The notes under the pieces were generated by a model, which saw only the letters and a list, made by a program, of their open reading frames with translations, made no database searches and was not told where the DNA came from. Shown here piece by piece: positions 35,176 to 44,858 of a stretch of 64,000 nt of DNA. Position 1 is the stretch's first letter, and the number at the start of each line of letters is the position of its first letter. The stretch covers positions 1 through 64,000 of the forward strand of contig JAULBX010008107.1 of assembly GCA_032358255.1 (NCBI GenBank). Reading direction: 5' to 3'. A program made the position numbers and the translations under genes. The DNA is from Heterotrichella gracilis. Taxonomy: Eukaryota; Sar; Xanthophyceae; Tribonematales; Xanthonemataceae.

Positions 35176-36330
35176 ATGTCATTATATCATCACCCCACTT
35201 ATTTATTAAAAGCACTTGCTGAGCGTGAGCAAAGTGGTTTATTAAAAAAACTAAGCACCGAAACTCCGGACATTGATTTTTGCAGTAATGATTATTTAGG
35301 CTTTTCCCGTTTAGGTTTGTTAGATGCCAAGTTAAGAGCAGAGGATCTGTTTTCGGATTCTTCTCTTACAAAAACCAACAGTTTTGGAGCCACTGGATCC
35401 CGATTAATAAGTGGAAACAGTCAGATCATGGATGAGGCTGAAAAACAAATTGCCCTTTTTCATCATGCGCAAAGTGCCTTAATTTTCAATTCGGGTTATG
35501 ATGCCAATATTGGTTTAATTTCGAGTGTGTGTCAAAAAACAGATCTCATTTTGTTTGATGAACTGGTGCATGGTTCTATATACGATGGCATTCGGCTTAG
35601 TCGCGCCACGCATTATAAATTCAGTCATAATGATGTCGATGCATTAGAGGAATTGATCCTTCGTCACCATAAAAATTTTGATAATATTTACGTGGTTGTT
35701 GAAAGTGTGTATGCTCAAACAGGAGATTCAGCGCCGCTTCTCGAGTTAACAGAAATTTGTCAGGACCTTAAAAATATTTTTTTGATCGTGGATGAAGCGC
35801 ATGCCATTGGTGTCTTCGGAAATCAAGGCAGAGGTTTATGTAATGCACTCTCCATCGAAAAAAAGTGTTTTGCCCGAATTTATACTTTTGGCAAGAGTAT
35901 GGGATGTCATGGCGCAGTGGTGGTTGGCAGTGAGATACTCCGAAATTATTTGATCAACTTTTCACGCAGTTTTATTTATACCACCGCCTTACCGGGTTAT
36001 AGCATAGAAGCTATAAAACACGCGTATCAATTACTAATTGAGACCAGTCAAAAGGAAGTCTTACAAAAAAACATCGCTTATTTTTACAGTAAAACGCAAG
36101 CTTTAAAAAACTGTATCCGAAACCGAAGTGCCATTCAAACATTTAAGGTCTTATCAAACGAACAAGTAGATCGCTTAGACAAAGAATTAAAACAAAAAGG
36201 TATTCATGCCCGTATGATGAAGAGTCCAATGGTTAAAACAGGACAAGAGGCTCTGCGTTTTTCCATCCATTCCTATAACACCACCGAAGAAATAGATGTT
36301 TTGGTAAATGTGTTGCTTCACTTTAAATGA
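35176..36330 (+). CDS. BioF/KBL-type alpha-oxoamine synthase
   Basis: A 384-residue PLP enzyme that condenses an amino acid with an acyl-CoA or acyl-ACP and releases CO2. Family segments are FCSNDYLGFSR (about 34-44), GSRLISGNSQIMDEAEKQIA (about 73-92), LIVDEAHAIGVFGNQGRG (about 200-217) and the PLP lysine in YTFGKSMGCHGA (about 237-248). It is most like 8-amino-7-oxononanoate synthase (BioF, biotin), but serine palmitoyltransferase-like and KBL members share these motifs. No other biotin gene is near, so the exact reaction is open. It converges with the PAP2 gene 41 bases away. Confidence 0.85.
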   Translation: MSLYHHPTYLLKALAEREQSGLLKKLSTETPDIDFCSNDYLGFSRLGLLDAKLRAEDLFSDSSLTKTNSFGATGSRLISGNSQIMDEAEKQIALFHHAQSALIFNSGYDANIGLISSVCQKTDLILFDELVHGSIYDGIRLSRATHYKFSHNDVDALEELILRHHKNFDNIYVVVESVYAQTGDSAPLLELTEICQDLKNIFLIVDEAHAIGVFGNQGRGLCNALSIEKKCFARIYTFGKSMGCHGAVVVGSEILRNYLINFSRSFIYTTALPGYSIEAIKHAYQLLIETSQKEVLQKNIAYFYSKTQALKNCIRNRSAIQTFKVLSNEQVDRLDKELKQKGIHARMMKSPMVKTGQEALRFSIHSYNTTEEIDVLVNVLLHFK

Positions 36331-36371
36331 GACCAGGTTTAAATTTAAGGAGAACCTAAACTAAAAAACCT

Positions 36372-36959
36372 TTATTTTCCATTGATCATGCGGTCGAGTT
36401 GCCAGGTTAAAATTCCTGATCCAATACCAATCACCATGCCTCCTAAAATATCGCTCGGAAAGTGTAGCCCCAAACGCATGCGAGAGTAAGCGACAAAAGC
36501 CGCGTAAACATATGAAGGAATGGCCAGGTATATGTTTCGGCTACTCAGAGTGATGGCAGTAGCCGTGGCAAAGGCCAAGCTTGTATGACCGCTGGGAAAA
36601 GAAAAGGGGCCCACCCTGCTTCGCTGGATGATGTCATTTGGGTAAGTGACAAATGGTCTGGGTCTGTTTACCAGGTATTTTAATCCTGAAGTTAGTATGG
36701 CTGAAACACCAATAGAAATAGCCGATTTGTAACCATTGCGAATCATTGTTTCATCTTCTTCAATGGCTCCGTAAACGAATACGCCACCTATACTCAGCGG
36801 ACTCACATAAAAAACAGACTGAGAAACTGCCTTCATTCCCTTATCCCATTTAGGAAGTTCCTTTTCATTCACCTTCTTGAGCATACGAAAGTCTATACTC
36901 TGGGCGCTAAGAGATCCTGCAAATAAAATGACGAATAATAGCAGAAATTTGTATTTCAT
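36372..36959 (-). CDS. PAP2-family membrane phosphatase
   Basis: A 195-residue exported or membrane phosphatase. It has a signal-like N-terminus (about 1-19, ending SLSAQ). The three PAP2 motifs are complete: KYLVNRPRP (about 93-101), PSGHTSLAF (about 121-129) and SRMRLGLHFPSD (about 158-169). Such enzymes remove phosphate from lipid phosphates such as undecaprenyl pyrophosphate, phosphatidic acid or PGP. The substrate is not determined by sequence. It has its own promoter (TACTTTTG) and shares a bidirectional terminator region with the giant T9SS gene behind it. Confidence 0.9.
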   Translation of the reverse strand: MKYKFLLLFVILFAGSLSAQSIDFRMLKKVNEKELPKWDKGMKAVSQSVFYVSPLSIGGVFVYGAIEEDETMIRNGYKSAISIGVSAILTSGLKYLVNRPRPFVTYPNDIIQRSRVGPFSFPSGHTSLAFATATAITLSSRNIYLAIPSYVYAAFVAYSRMRLGLHFPSDILGGMVIGIGSGILTWQLDRMINGK

Positions 36960-36979
36960 AGACTGGGACTAATAATAAA

Positions 36980-37010
36980 CAAAAGTAAAAGAATAAAGAT
37001 GATATGAAAA
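36980..37010 (-). promoter_or_regulatory. Promoter of the PAP2 gene
   Basis: On the minus strand TACTTTTG (36980-36987) lies 20 bases before the ATG, with TTTT (37007-37010) 19 bases further upstream. Confidence 0.6.
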
Positions 37011-37053
37011 AATTAAGGGTTTACTTTTGCATGAATGAAAAACGGCATACATA

Positions 37054-37088
37054 AAAAAAGGCTGTCTTTTTTGAAGACAGCCTTTTTA
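37054..37088 (-). terminator. Rho-independent terminator of the giant T9SS gene
   Basis: A strong hairpin with arms AAAAAGGCTGTCTT and AAGACAGCCTTTTT ends the minus-strand 1695-residue gene, 17 bases after its stop codon. Its A and T tails make it symmetric. Confidence 0.88.
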
Positions 37089-37104
37089 AAAATGAAGGTG
37101 TTTA

Positions 37105-40100
37105 TTATTTTACAAGAGATACGTGACCCATTTTGTTGTAGGCATTACCTTCAAGGTCTTTGTACTTAATTCTGTAAATATAAACTTCCTCTTTTAATGG
37201 TTCTCCTTTGTTTTGAAGTGAGCCATCCCATCCTTTGGTCACATCTTTTGTGTGATAGATAGCATGACCCCAACGATCGTAGATCTCCATTTCAAAACTC
37301 TTGGTATCTAAACCATAACTAGAGAATACCGGAATAAAGATATCGTTCAAGCCATCATAGTTTGGAGAGAAGGAATTAGGAATATAAATATTAAAGTTGT
37401 TTTTAACTTCAATGGTTTTCGTTAATTCATCTTTACAACCTTCAAACGAAGTAGCGGTAAGCGTGATTTGGTATTTGCCAATTTTTGGCATAATCACTAC
37501 CGGATTCACTTCTGAAGAAGCAGGTAAGGAAGTGATCTTCCATTCGTACTTATTGCTGCTTAATTGAGTGGTCTGATTAGTTAATTGAATCTGTGGATCA
37601 GAAATATAAATTTCTTCTGGCACTGTAAAATCAACCTTAGGTGTTGAATAAACTTTCACCTCAGGGGTAACAAGAGCAGGAGCAGCTTTACAACCGATTT
37701 CATCTTCGTAACTAAACGAAACAGTATAAGAACCCGGACTTGTAAAAATATGAGGAGCAGATAAACCAACAACCGGTTCAGAGCCATCGCCAAAGTTCCA
37801 TTTACCAATACCGGTATTGTAGCTGGATGTGTTAAACACAACTTCTAAAGGAGCACAACCTGCAGAATTATTTGAGCTCACTTTTACAACAGGATTCTCA
37901 CGAACTTCTACCAATACTTCGGCCTCATCCGGACAAAGAGTTGCTGTTGGGAAAGAATGTGTTCTATGGATCACTTTTACAAACTTGGAAGTTGCGCCTC
38001 CCATATCAATAGAAGACGGGGTGAACATGGTACCAACCATGCCAGCTCCTTCCCAACCACTGGCCGGAGTAGGATTATGTACATAACTGTTTGCATTTAC
38101 GGCATCATTTGATTTACAGAATGGTCCTAATGGTTTCGCGAAATCAGCTGACACGTATTTTTCTACAACAATGGTTGCCTGAGCATAAGCCACACATGGT
38201 CCGGAAGTAATACTGTAATTGATGAGGTTATCACCAATAAACGCCGAGGCAGGACTGAATTTACCAGCAAGACTGACAACACCTTGACTTGGGCCTCCGA
38301 AGATACCTCCCACAGGACTAACCTGTATTTGAATCGGCTCGCTTGAATTACAGAATGGACCAATTTTTGATAGTACCGGAGTAGCTAATGAATACACATT
38401 AACTGCTACCGTTGCTTGATCAGGACAAAGTCCACTTGGTGATGAAGCTGTATTGTGAGTGAGGATAAAATTACCTGAGCCTGTTGTGCCCGGGTTAAAG
38501 CTGGTGCCTGAAATTCCAGGACCGCTCCATGAGCCTTGATTACTTAAGGTTAATGGTAATAAATTCACAACTGGACTGGTATTACACAGATCACCTAATT
38601 CATTTAGAATAGTGGCAGGTACAAAGGCTTCCACACTAATGTATTTCGTTTGTTGAACATTACATGTATTGGTTCCAATAACATACTGAATCGCATTACT
38701 TCCCACGGAGGTTAAGGATGGTGTAAACACACCATTTGCACTCACGTAAGGAGAGCCTGTCCAGTGACCGGTAGCAGGTGTCACAGATAATTGAATAGCT
38801 GAGGCATTGCTACAAATAGGACCAAACTGTGTAATAGTCGGTACCGGTGGATTTAATACAGATACGGCAATGGTTCTGCTGTCAGGACAAAGTGTAGGGT
38901 TCGGCGAAGAAGACGTGGCATACGTTAATATGTAGGTGTTCGTTGCTAAACCGGCAGGGAAGAATGAATTTGTTTGAACACCACCGGCAGGACAAGACCA
39001 AACGCCATTAACGGTACTTTGAGCTATGGCCATTAAATTTACCGGCGCAGAGTTAAAGCACAAGTTAGTAACCGTTCCGGAAAAACCGGCAGGATAAAAA
39101 CGAGACACGAACAATGTAGTTGAAGCGGTATTAATACAAGGACCATCAGCAACGGTATAAGTCACATTAGAACTTGGTACAGGAACCAAGGTTGGATTAA
39201 TAACACCTGCGTTACTCAAGGCACTGTTTGTATTTGGCAACCATCCACCACCGGTTGGAGTTACCGTCATGTTAATAGGCGCGGCATTCGTACAAAATTC
39301 AGGTACCGGCGTAATCACAGGCGAAGTAAGGGCCGTTACCGGAACATTGATGGTGGTTACGTGCGGACAAGCCAATGGATTAGGCGAAGAAGTAGTATTA
39401 TACGTTATTGGGTAAAAACCGGTAGAAAGACCTGAAGGACTGAACTGGGTTCCAATCAAGGCAGAAGGTGCTGTTGGACATGACCAGGTTCCATTAACCG
39501 TACTTTGAACGATGTTCATTAAGTTCACCGGACTGTTTGTAACACATAAAGGTGAAACAGAAGAACTCAGTGCCGCTGTATTAAAGTTAGACACCTGATA
39601 AGTAGCCGTTGATTTGGATACACAGGTATTCACAGAAATAGCATACGTAAATGAGTTATTTGGTGTCAACACTAAAGAAGGTGTTAAAATACCCGTAGAT
39701 GAAGTGATCGGATTATTCGTTCCGGTTACTCCGGTTGCAAATGTTCCACCAATTGGACTTACGATGATAGGATATTGCGCCGATGTATTACACAAGGGTG
39801 GAATAATTGATATAGTAGGTGTAGGCGGATTAACAGCCGTAACAGAAATAGTTTTCGCGATCGGACAATTAATTAAACTTGGCGTCACCACCACGGTATA
39901 CACAATGGTTGTTTGAGTACCAATGGCTGTGGTAGGCGAAATAATTGTTGACTGCGCATTATTACCTGCTAAAAAGGTAGACGGCGTCCATGAATAAGAA
40001 TATTGTGTTAAAGAAGGCGGACTAGTAAACGTTAAGGCAGAAGCAATACTATTACCCGGACATAAAGTCGGGTTAACAGGACTGACCGTATAGTTGTAAA

Positions 40101-42192
40101 TGAAGGTTGAAACTGTAAATGTAGTCGTGTATTTACATGAGCCGTCAAAGCCTTTTACACTGTAGGTTCCGGCCGGCATTCCACCTACCGCAAACGAATT
40201 GGAGGCAGTAGGGAAGAGAGAGGCAGAAAAGGCAGCCGTTGTACCGGTTTGAGAAACCGAATAAGAATTTAATCCCGGAGGAGCACCAGGGGCAGGAGAC
40301 ATCATCACCGTAACCGAACCGGTTGAAGCACCGGGACAAACGATGTTTAAGGCCGTTGTGGTGGTCATCACACCGGGAGTGGATGAAACCAAAGTGAATT
40401 TAACCGAGTCTTGACAACCCTGGGACGATAAATAGGATAACCAATAAATGGCACCGTTACTTGGAGAGGTGACCGTATAAGAAGATTGTGTTCCACCGGC
40501 ACTGGCCGTAATAGCCGTGAGGTTATTATACCACTGAAAGTTAGAACCCCCCGACGTTCCTAGATAAGCTTCGTTATTACAGAAGGGCTTGAGTAAACTG
40601 ATGACGCCTGCAGGACCGGTATTGATGGTCACCGTAGCTACAGCAGATCCGCAACCCGCCGAACCTAAACCCGTTAATATGACACTATAGGTGCCCGGCC
40701 CGAGATTGTTAACAATGGATGTTGTTCCAACCGTTGCTGAATTAGATGCATTGATCCAGGTATAATTATAACCGGTACCACTACCATTACCGGCCACAGT
40801 GGCCGATCCACTGGCACCACCGGGACAAGTAGAAGAGGATCCAATACCTGCAATATTTACTGTTGAAAAGACAATCGCATTGGTTGAGGTAAAAATACAT
40901 CCAGAAGGAGCAATCATTTGAACAGTATACACTGAGTTTGGAACAGGATTACTGATGGTTAAGTTAGCCATGGTGCCTTGAGGTGCAGCAATACTACCTG
41001 TACCCGGAGCAAACCATTGATAAGAAGAATAACCTAATGGAGCAGAAATCTGAGCCATGTTTGAACCTGCACAGAAACTTACAGGACCAGCTACGTTCCC
41101 ACCTGCGCCTCCTAAACCGGTTCCTATTAATTGACCACCACACATGGCGTCAAAATAAGTAGTTCCGTAGTGACCACCATAAGCACAGTCTGTTGTAACA
41201 ATTTCAATCGTTACGCAGGTTCCAACATAAGGTGTTAAGTCAATGTATTTTACCTGCCAGTTAGTCCATGACGTTGAACTTGAAACAGTATAAGTAACAC
41301 CGCTACTTTGACAACCCGGACCAGGAGCTAAACTTAAGGAAGAACAAGATAAAGGATTTCCGGAGCAATCGTACATTTTCATTTCTACACCAGGTTGTTG
41401 ACAGCATCCGTGACCTGAACCACCATCTTGCCAAACACCGGCATAGGCTACTTGAAATAAGGTATTACTTAAAGAAACAGGAAAGGTTTGAGTCAAACGG
41501 GTCATTTGATAGTCATTCGAATAGTCATTCAACTGAGCAATGTTATTTCCACCTAAAGGGGAGTTACCTAGAGTACCGATAAACGGAACACTTAGAATTG
41601 GTGTAGCAACAATTGAAAATTCAGGACTTCCTGCTGTCCAACCGGTTTGAGGACAAACACCGGCATTTGATTTACCGGTAACTGTCCAACCGGTCACAGA
41701 ATTTGAAGCCGTATAAGCTCCAGGCGTAGTTGATTCAAAATCTTCGTTCACACAAGGTGCCAAGTTAACTGAACTACCGCCACCAATAGGTTTGCCACCG
41801 CTTCCGGTAGTTGTCGCTGCAGGCATTTTAGGAGCATCGGGTACAAAAACCGGCTTTGGACCAATACCATATTTGTTATTGATATACTCACGTTTTAAAT
41901 GGTATAAGTGGCCTTGAAATTCTTGACCATATAAACCAATCGATAAAAGATTGGCCTTTACTTTGTTTTCATCAAAGCCTTTCAGGGAATCGCCAAAGCT
42001 GTTTTTATAGGCTTTGGATGAACTTGCCGAAAGATAATCCTGATTAGCAAGATAAGCCGATTTGGCTTCCTGTGTCGAAGATTCACTTAAGGGATTCGTC
42101 TGAGTCTTAAGTTTGTTCGTTCCGTTTTGAGCATTTAGCGCTAAACTGAAGGTTAAACCTAACAAGGACAAAGTTTTGAAGAGATTTTTCAT
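37105..42192 (-). CDS. Giant T9SS-exported repeat protein with PKD and gliding-motility C-terminal domain
   Basis: A 1695-residue exported protein. A signal peptide covers about 1-22 (ending LALNAQ). Residues about 145-350 form a Cys-rich globular domain (VNLAPCVNEDFESTT..., with CCQQPG). A long series of Thr/Ser/Gly/Pro-rich modules follows, including four similar units of about 160 residues each near 790, 960, 1120 and 1280; two share almost the same sentence (NLMNIVQSTVNGTWSCP and NLMAIAQSTVNGVWSCP). A PKD module with FGDGSEP lies near 1480. The end (about 1605-1695) has IPNSFSPNYDGLNDIF, YDRWGHAIY and WDGS, the T9SS type B sorting domain. It is probably a surface adhesin or matrix protein. 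Confidence 0.9.
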   Translation of the reverse strand: MKNLFKTLSLLGLTFSLALNAQNGTNKLKTQTNPLSESSTQEAKSAYLANQDYLSASSSKAYKNSFGDSLKGFDENKVKANLLSIGLYGQEFQGHLYHLKREYINNKYGIGPKPVFVPDAPKMPAATTTGSGGKPIGGGSSVNLAPCVNEDFESTTPGAYTASNSVTGWTVTGKSNAGVCPQTGWTAGSPEFSIVATPILSVPFIGTLGNSPLGGNNIAQLNDYSNDYQMTRLTQTFPVSLSNTLFQVAYAGVWQDGGSGHGCCQQPGVEMKMYDCSGNPLSCSSLSLAPGPGCQSSGVTYTVSSSTSWTNWQVKYIDLTPYVGTCVTIEIVTTDCAYGGHYGTTYFDAMCGGQLIGTGLGGAGGNVAGPVSFCAGSNMAQISAPLGYSSYQWFAPGTGSIAAPQGTMANLTISNPVPNSVYTVQMIAPSGCIFTSTNAIVFSTVNIAGIGSSSTCPGGASGSATVAGNGSGTGYNYTWINASNSATVGTTSIVNNLGPGTYSVILTGLGSAGCGSAVATVTINTGPAGVISLLKPFCNNEAYLGTSGGSNFQWYNNLTAITASAGGTQSSYTVTSPSNGAIYWLSYLSSQGCQDSVKFTLVSSTPGVMTTTTALNIVCPGASTGSVTVMMSPAPGAPPGLNSYSVSQTGTTAAFSASLFPTASNSFAVGGMPAGTYSVKGFDGSCKYTTTFTVSTFIYNYTVSPVNPTLCPGNSIASALTFTSPPSLTQYSYSWTPSTFLAGNNAQSTIISPTTAIGTQTTIVYTVVVTPSLINCPIAKTISVTAVNPPTPTISIIPPLCNTSAQYPIIVSPIGGTFATGVTGTNNPITSSTGILTPSLVLTPNNSFTYAISVNTCVSKSTATYQVSNFNTAALSSSVSPLCVTNSPVNLMNIVQSTVNGTWSCPTAPSALIGTQFSPSGLSTGFYPITYNTTSSPNPLACPHVTTINVPVTALTSPVITPVPEFCTNAAPINMTVTPTGGGWLPNTNSALSNAGVINPTLVPVPSSNVTYTVADGPCINTASTTLFVSRFYPAGFSGTVTNLCFNSAPVNLMAIAQSTVNGVWSCPAGGVQTNSFFPAGLATNTYILTYATSSSPNPTLCPDSRTIAVSVLNPPVPTITQFGPICSNASAIQLSVTPATGHWTGSPYVSANGVFTPSLTSVGSNAIQYVIGTNTCNVQQTKYISVEAFVPATILNELGDLCNTSPVVNLLPLTLSNQGSWSGPGISGTSFNPGTTGSGNFILTHNTASSPSGLCPDQATVAVNVYSLATPVLSKIGPFCNSSEPIQIQVSPVGGIFGGPSQGVVSLAGKFSPASAFIGDNLINYSITSGPCVAYAQATIVVEKYVSADFAKPLGPFCKSNDAVNANSYVHNPTPASGWEGAGMVGTMFTPSSIDMGGATSKFVKVIHRTHSFPTATLCPDEAEVLVEVRENPVVKVSSNNSAGCAPLEVVFNTSSYNTGIGKWNFGDGSEPVVGLSAPHIFTSPGSYTVSFSYEDEIGCKAAPALVTPEVKVYSTPKVDFTVPEEIYISDPQIQLTNQTTQLSSNKYEWKITSLPASSEVNPVVIMPKIGKYQITLTATSFEGCKDELTKTIEVKNNFNIYIPNSFSPNYDGLNDIFIPVFSSYGLDTKSFEMEIYDRWGHAIYHTKDVTKGWDGSLQNKGEPLKEEVYIYRIKYKDLEGNAYNKMGHVSLVK

Positions 42193-42626
42193 GTTGTTGT
42201 TGTTTTTTTAAGTTCAGGCAAAACTTGACAGGCTCTACCTATAGTGTAAAGATACAGAGCACATTTTTAGATTCAAAGCCATTCACTCATTCAAAATAGC
42301 ACTTTACTAATTGGAAAATGATCGATTTTAGACCTATAAGACCTCCCTGTAACAGACTTTAAGTCATGCAAGCAGGGTTTAAACATTCTTAAATGAAGGT
42401 AAGTGCTTCAAAATCAATGGTTAAAGCTTGATAGGTCCGCTCAAAACACGATTCAATTAGTTTAATTCCTTTCGCCCGCTAGAGAACGGCAGCTCTAAAT
42501 TCATAAAGGTCTTTTTAGGAAAGTAAATTTAATGCAAAGGAACGGACTTCATTTTTCATCTTTCTTTTCTTCATAAGTTTCTTAGTTACTTTTAATTTTT
42601 TTTAGCACGCGCTCTATATTTACTGA
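42193..42626. other. Divergent gap, 434 bases
   Basis: It contains the strong minus-strand promoter at 42247-42277 and, on the plus strand, TATATTTA (42615-42622) just before the next ATG, a one-mismatch -7 element. Between them (about 42280-42590) I see no gene, RNA structure or repeat that I can support. Confidence 0.5.
42247..42277 (-). promoter_or_regulatory. Promoter of the giant T9SS gene
   Basis: On the minus strand TTTG (42274-42277), 19 bases, TATCTTTA (42247-42254); one base from the full consensus. The leader is about 50 bases and T-rich near the ATG. Confidence 0.65.
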
Positions 42627-44678
42627 ATGAGAATAAAATTTGAGCGTAAACAGTTTATCCTTTTAAAGAACCAGATATGTTTGGTTTTTCTTTTCTTTTT
42701 TCTTTTCCTGAATTTTAATTCAAAGGCTCAAGCTGATGAATTTTTGTTTGAAAATGCCAGCATTGGACTTAATACGGCTGATATAAAATTATTAAAGGAA
42801 GGACGTGTTAAGTTTTTGCAATCCCAATATTCGGAGGCCTTAGAGATATTTGAAACTATTTCTGACAAACAACAGCTGTATTTAAATTACCTGAAAGGTA
42901 TTTGTTATTCTCATGATGTAGAGAACAAACAAAAGGCCTTGGTTTTGTTAAAAGCTTTAGAAGATAAACAGAACGAAATCAGCGGGTATAATTTTAATCT
43001 GGCCTATGCTTATGTAAAAAATGACAGCATTCAAGCAGCGATTGATAATTATAATAAGGCTTTGATGATAGAAGAAAATAAGGGTTTAAAAAATGATAAT
43101 CTGATCAATGAGATCAATCTGAGCCTTCAACATTGTCAAAATATCTTAAACCTTAAAGAAAAGAAAAGTTTTGTGATGATTAAAAACCTTGGTCCTCCGG
43201 TTAATACCAAGGCCGACGAGTACTGCCCGCTCATACCTTCCAATGGAGAGTTAATGATTTATACGTATCGCGGACCAAAAGCGAAGGGAGGAAAACAAAA
43301 AGTGAAAGGCAGTAAAATCCGAAACATTGATGATGTGGAGTTATTTTTTGAAGATGTTTTTGTGTCAAAAAAAATAAACGATACACTTTGGAGTGAACCG
43401 CAAGGAATTGAAACCATCAATACTAATTCACATGATGCGGCTGTTAGTTTAAATTCTGACGGATCAGAGTTGTTCATTTACCGCAACAGGGGAGATGGAA
43501 AAGGGGATTTGTATTTAAGTGAATTAAACGGAGAAGTGTGGTCTAAACCGGCCTTGCAAATTCATCTCAACAGTCCGGAGTGGGACGGATCGGCTTGTTT
43601 TATTCCAAACGAAGACAAAATTATTTTTTCAAGCGAACGAAAAGGAGGTTATGGTGGAAAGGATCTTTATTCGGCCGAGCGTGTAAAAAATAATATGTGG
43701 ACCAATATAAAAAATCTGGGACCGGAGATCAATTCGAAGTTTGATGAGGATGCGCCATTTGTGACCTCTGACGGCAGAATATTATTTTTTGCTTCCAATA
43801 ATAAGAACAGCATTGGCGGTTATGATATTTTTCGTTGCGATCTTATTAATGGTGATTGGCAGAGTCCATACAATTTAGGCTCACCCATTAATACCACCAA
43901 CGACGATAATTATTTTACCGTGGGAGGTGATGGCAAGGTGGCCTATTATTCTTCTTATAAAAAAGGAGGAGACGGGGGGCAGGATATTTATAAGGTGGAA
44001 CCGGGAATACCTGGACGTCCGGTGACACTTATGCAGGTAGAAGGATTGGTAACATTGAATGGAAAGCCTGTTGTTGCTGAAGTGGAGATCAAATCGGTGT
44101 TAACGAATAAAGGCGTGCGATTTAAGATCAATGCCAATAGTGCTACCGGAAAGTTTTTAAGTAACCTGGCTACCGGCGATGAGTATGAATTGATGGTATC
44201 TATTGATCAATTTGAGCCGCAATTGATAAAACTGAGTACCATGAATGTTGATTCATTTGTAGTGATGTCTGTGTTTGCTGAATTTACTTCACCGGCCTAT
44301 AATACAAGCCTTCAATCAAAAAACAAAACCGCAGAAGAACTGCAATCAACAGAAAAAGTGTTTGATGCCAATTCGTTTTCAAAAACTTCAGGCGACATTA
44401 AAACTGAAAATGTGAAATACACGGTGCAAATTGCCGCCTATAAATTCTCTGAGAATTTTAATTACAATGGAATAGTTGGAATGCCTAAAATTATTCGAAA
44501 GGTGGATAAAGAAGGTGTGTGCCGCTTTACTATGGGTAATTTTGACACGTATAACGAAGCTCTCAGTTTATTGCGTGAGGTGCAGCGCAATAAGATCAAA
44601 GATGCTTTCATTACTGCTCTTTATATGGGCGAAAGACGTTTATTGAGTGATTTAGTACAAAGTAAAATTATTAAGTAA
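42627..44678 (+). CDS. Exported TPR / PD40-propeller / regulatory-like / SPOR-like protein (PorE-like plan)
   Basis: A 683-residue exported protein with a long signal segment (about 15-36, ending NSKAQA). TPR-like helices lie at about 50-175. PD40-type propeller repeats follow at about 190-450, with recurrent SLNSDGSELFI, FIPNEDKIIFSS and FVTSDGRILFFAS. A small carboxypeptidase-regulatory-like sandwich lies at about 468-550. The C-terminus (about 598-680) begins VKYTVQIAAYKF and has FTMGNFDTYNEALSLLREV, as in SPOR peptidoglycan-binding domains. PorE of the T9SS has TPR, propeller and regulatory domains followed by an OmpA-like domain; here SPOR seems to stand in its place. No lipobox is seen. 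An envelope scaffold is inferred. Confidence 0.78.
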   Translation: MRIKFERKQFILLKNQICLVFLFFFLFLNFNSKAQADEFLFENASIGLNTADIKLLKEGRVKFLQSQYSEALEIFETISDKQQLYLNYLKGICYSHDVENKQKALVLLKALEDKQNEISGYNFNLAYAYVKNDSIQAAIDNYNKALMIEENKGLKNDNLINEINLSLQHCQNILNLKEKKSFVMIKNLGPPVNTKADEYCPLIPSNGELMIYTYRGPKAKGGKQKVKGSKIRNIDDVELFFEDVFVSKKINDTLWSEPQGIETINTNSHDAAVSLNSDGSELFIYRNRGDGKGDLYLSELNGEVWSKPALQIHLNSPEWDGSACFIPNEDKIIFSSERKGGYGGKDLYSAERVKNNMWTNIKNLGPEINSKFDEDAPFVTSDGRILFFASNNKNSIGGYDIFRCDLINGDWQSPYNLGSPINTTNDDNYFTVGGDGKVAYYSSYKKGGDGGQDIYKVEPGIPGRPVTLMQVEGLVTLNGKPVVAEVEIKSVLTNKGVRFKINANSATGKFLSNLATGDEYELMVSIDQFEPQLIKLSTMNVDSFVVMSVFAEFTSPAYNTSLQSKNKTAEELQSTEKVFDANSFSKTSGDIKTENVKYTVQIAAYKFSENFNYNGIVGMPKIIRKVDKEGVCRFTMGNFDTYNEALSLLREVQRNKIKDAFITALYMGERRLLSDLVQSKIIK

Positions 44679-44696
44679 AGAGTGTTATTTGAACCG

Positions 44697-44726
44697 TCAA
44701 ATCAGATGAGTGTTTGATTTGTTTCT
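44697..44726 (+). terminator. Possible terminator after the SPOR-like gene
   Basis: CAAATCA (44698-44704) pairs with TGATTTG (44715-44721), followed by TTTCTTT. The stem is short and A/T-rich, so support is weak. Confidence 0.3.
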
Positions 44727-44858
44727 TTGCTCATTGTTAATGAGAATACGTGAATTCTATATTCATAATAATTCCGGGGTGTTGCGTGCCATTTTTGGTA
44801 TAGTTGATAAATGGGAAATAAATCGGTTAATATGATTTTTTTTCTAATTTAGCCTTTG

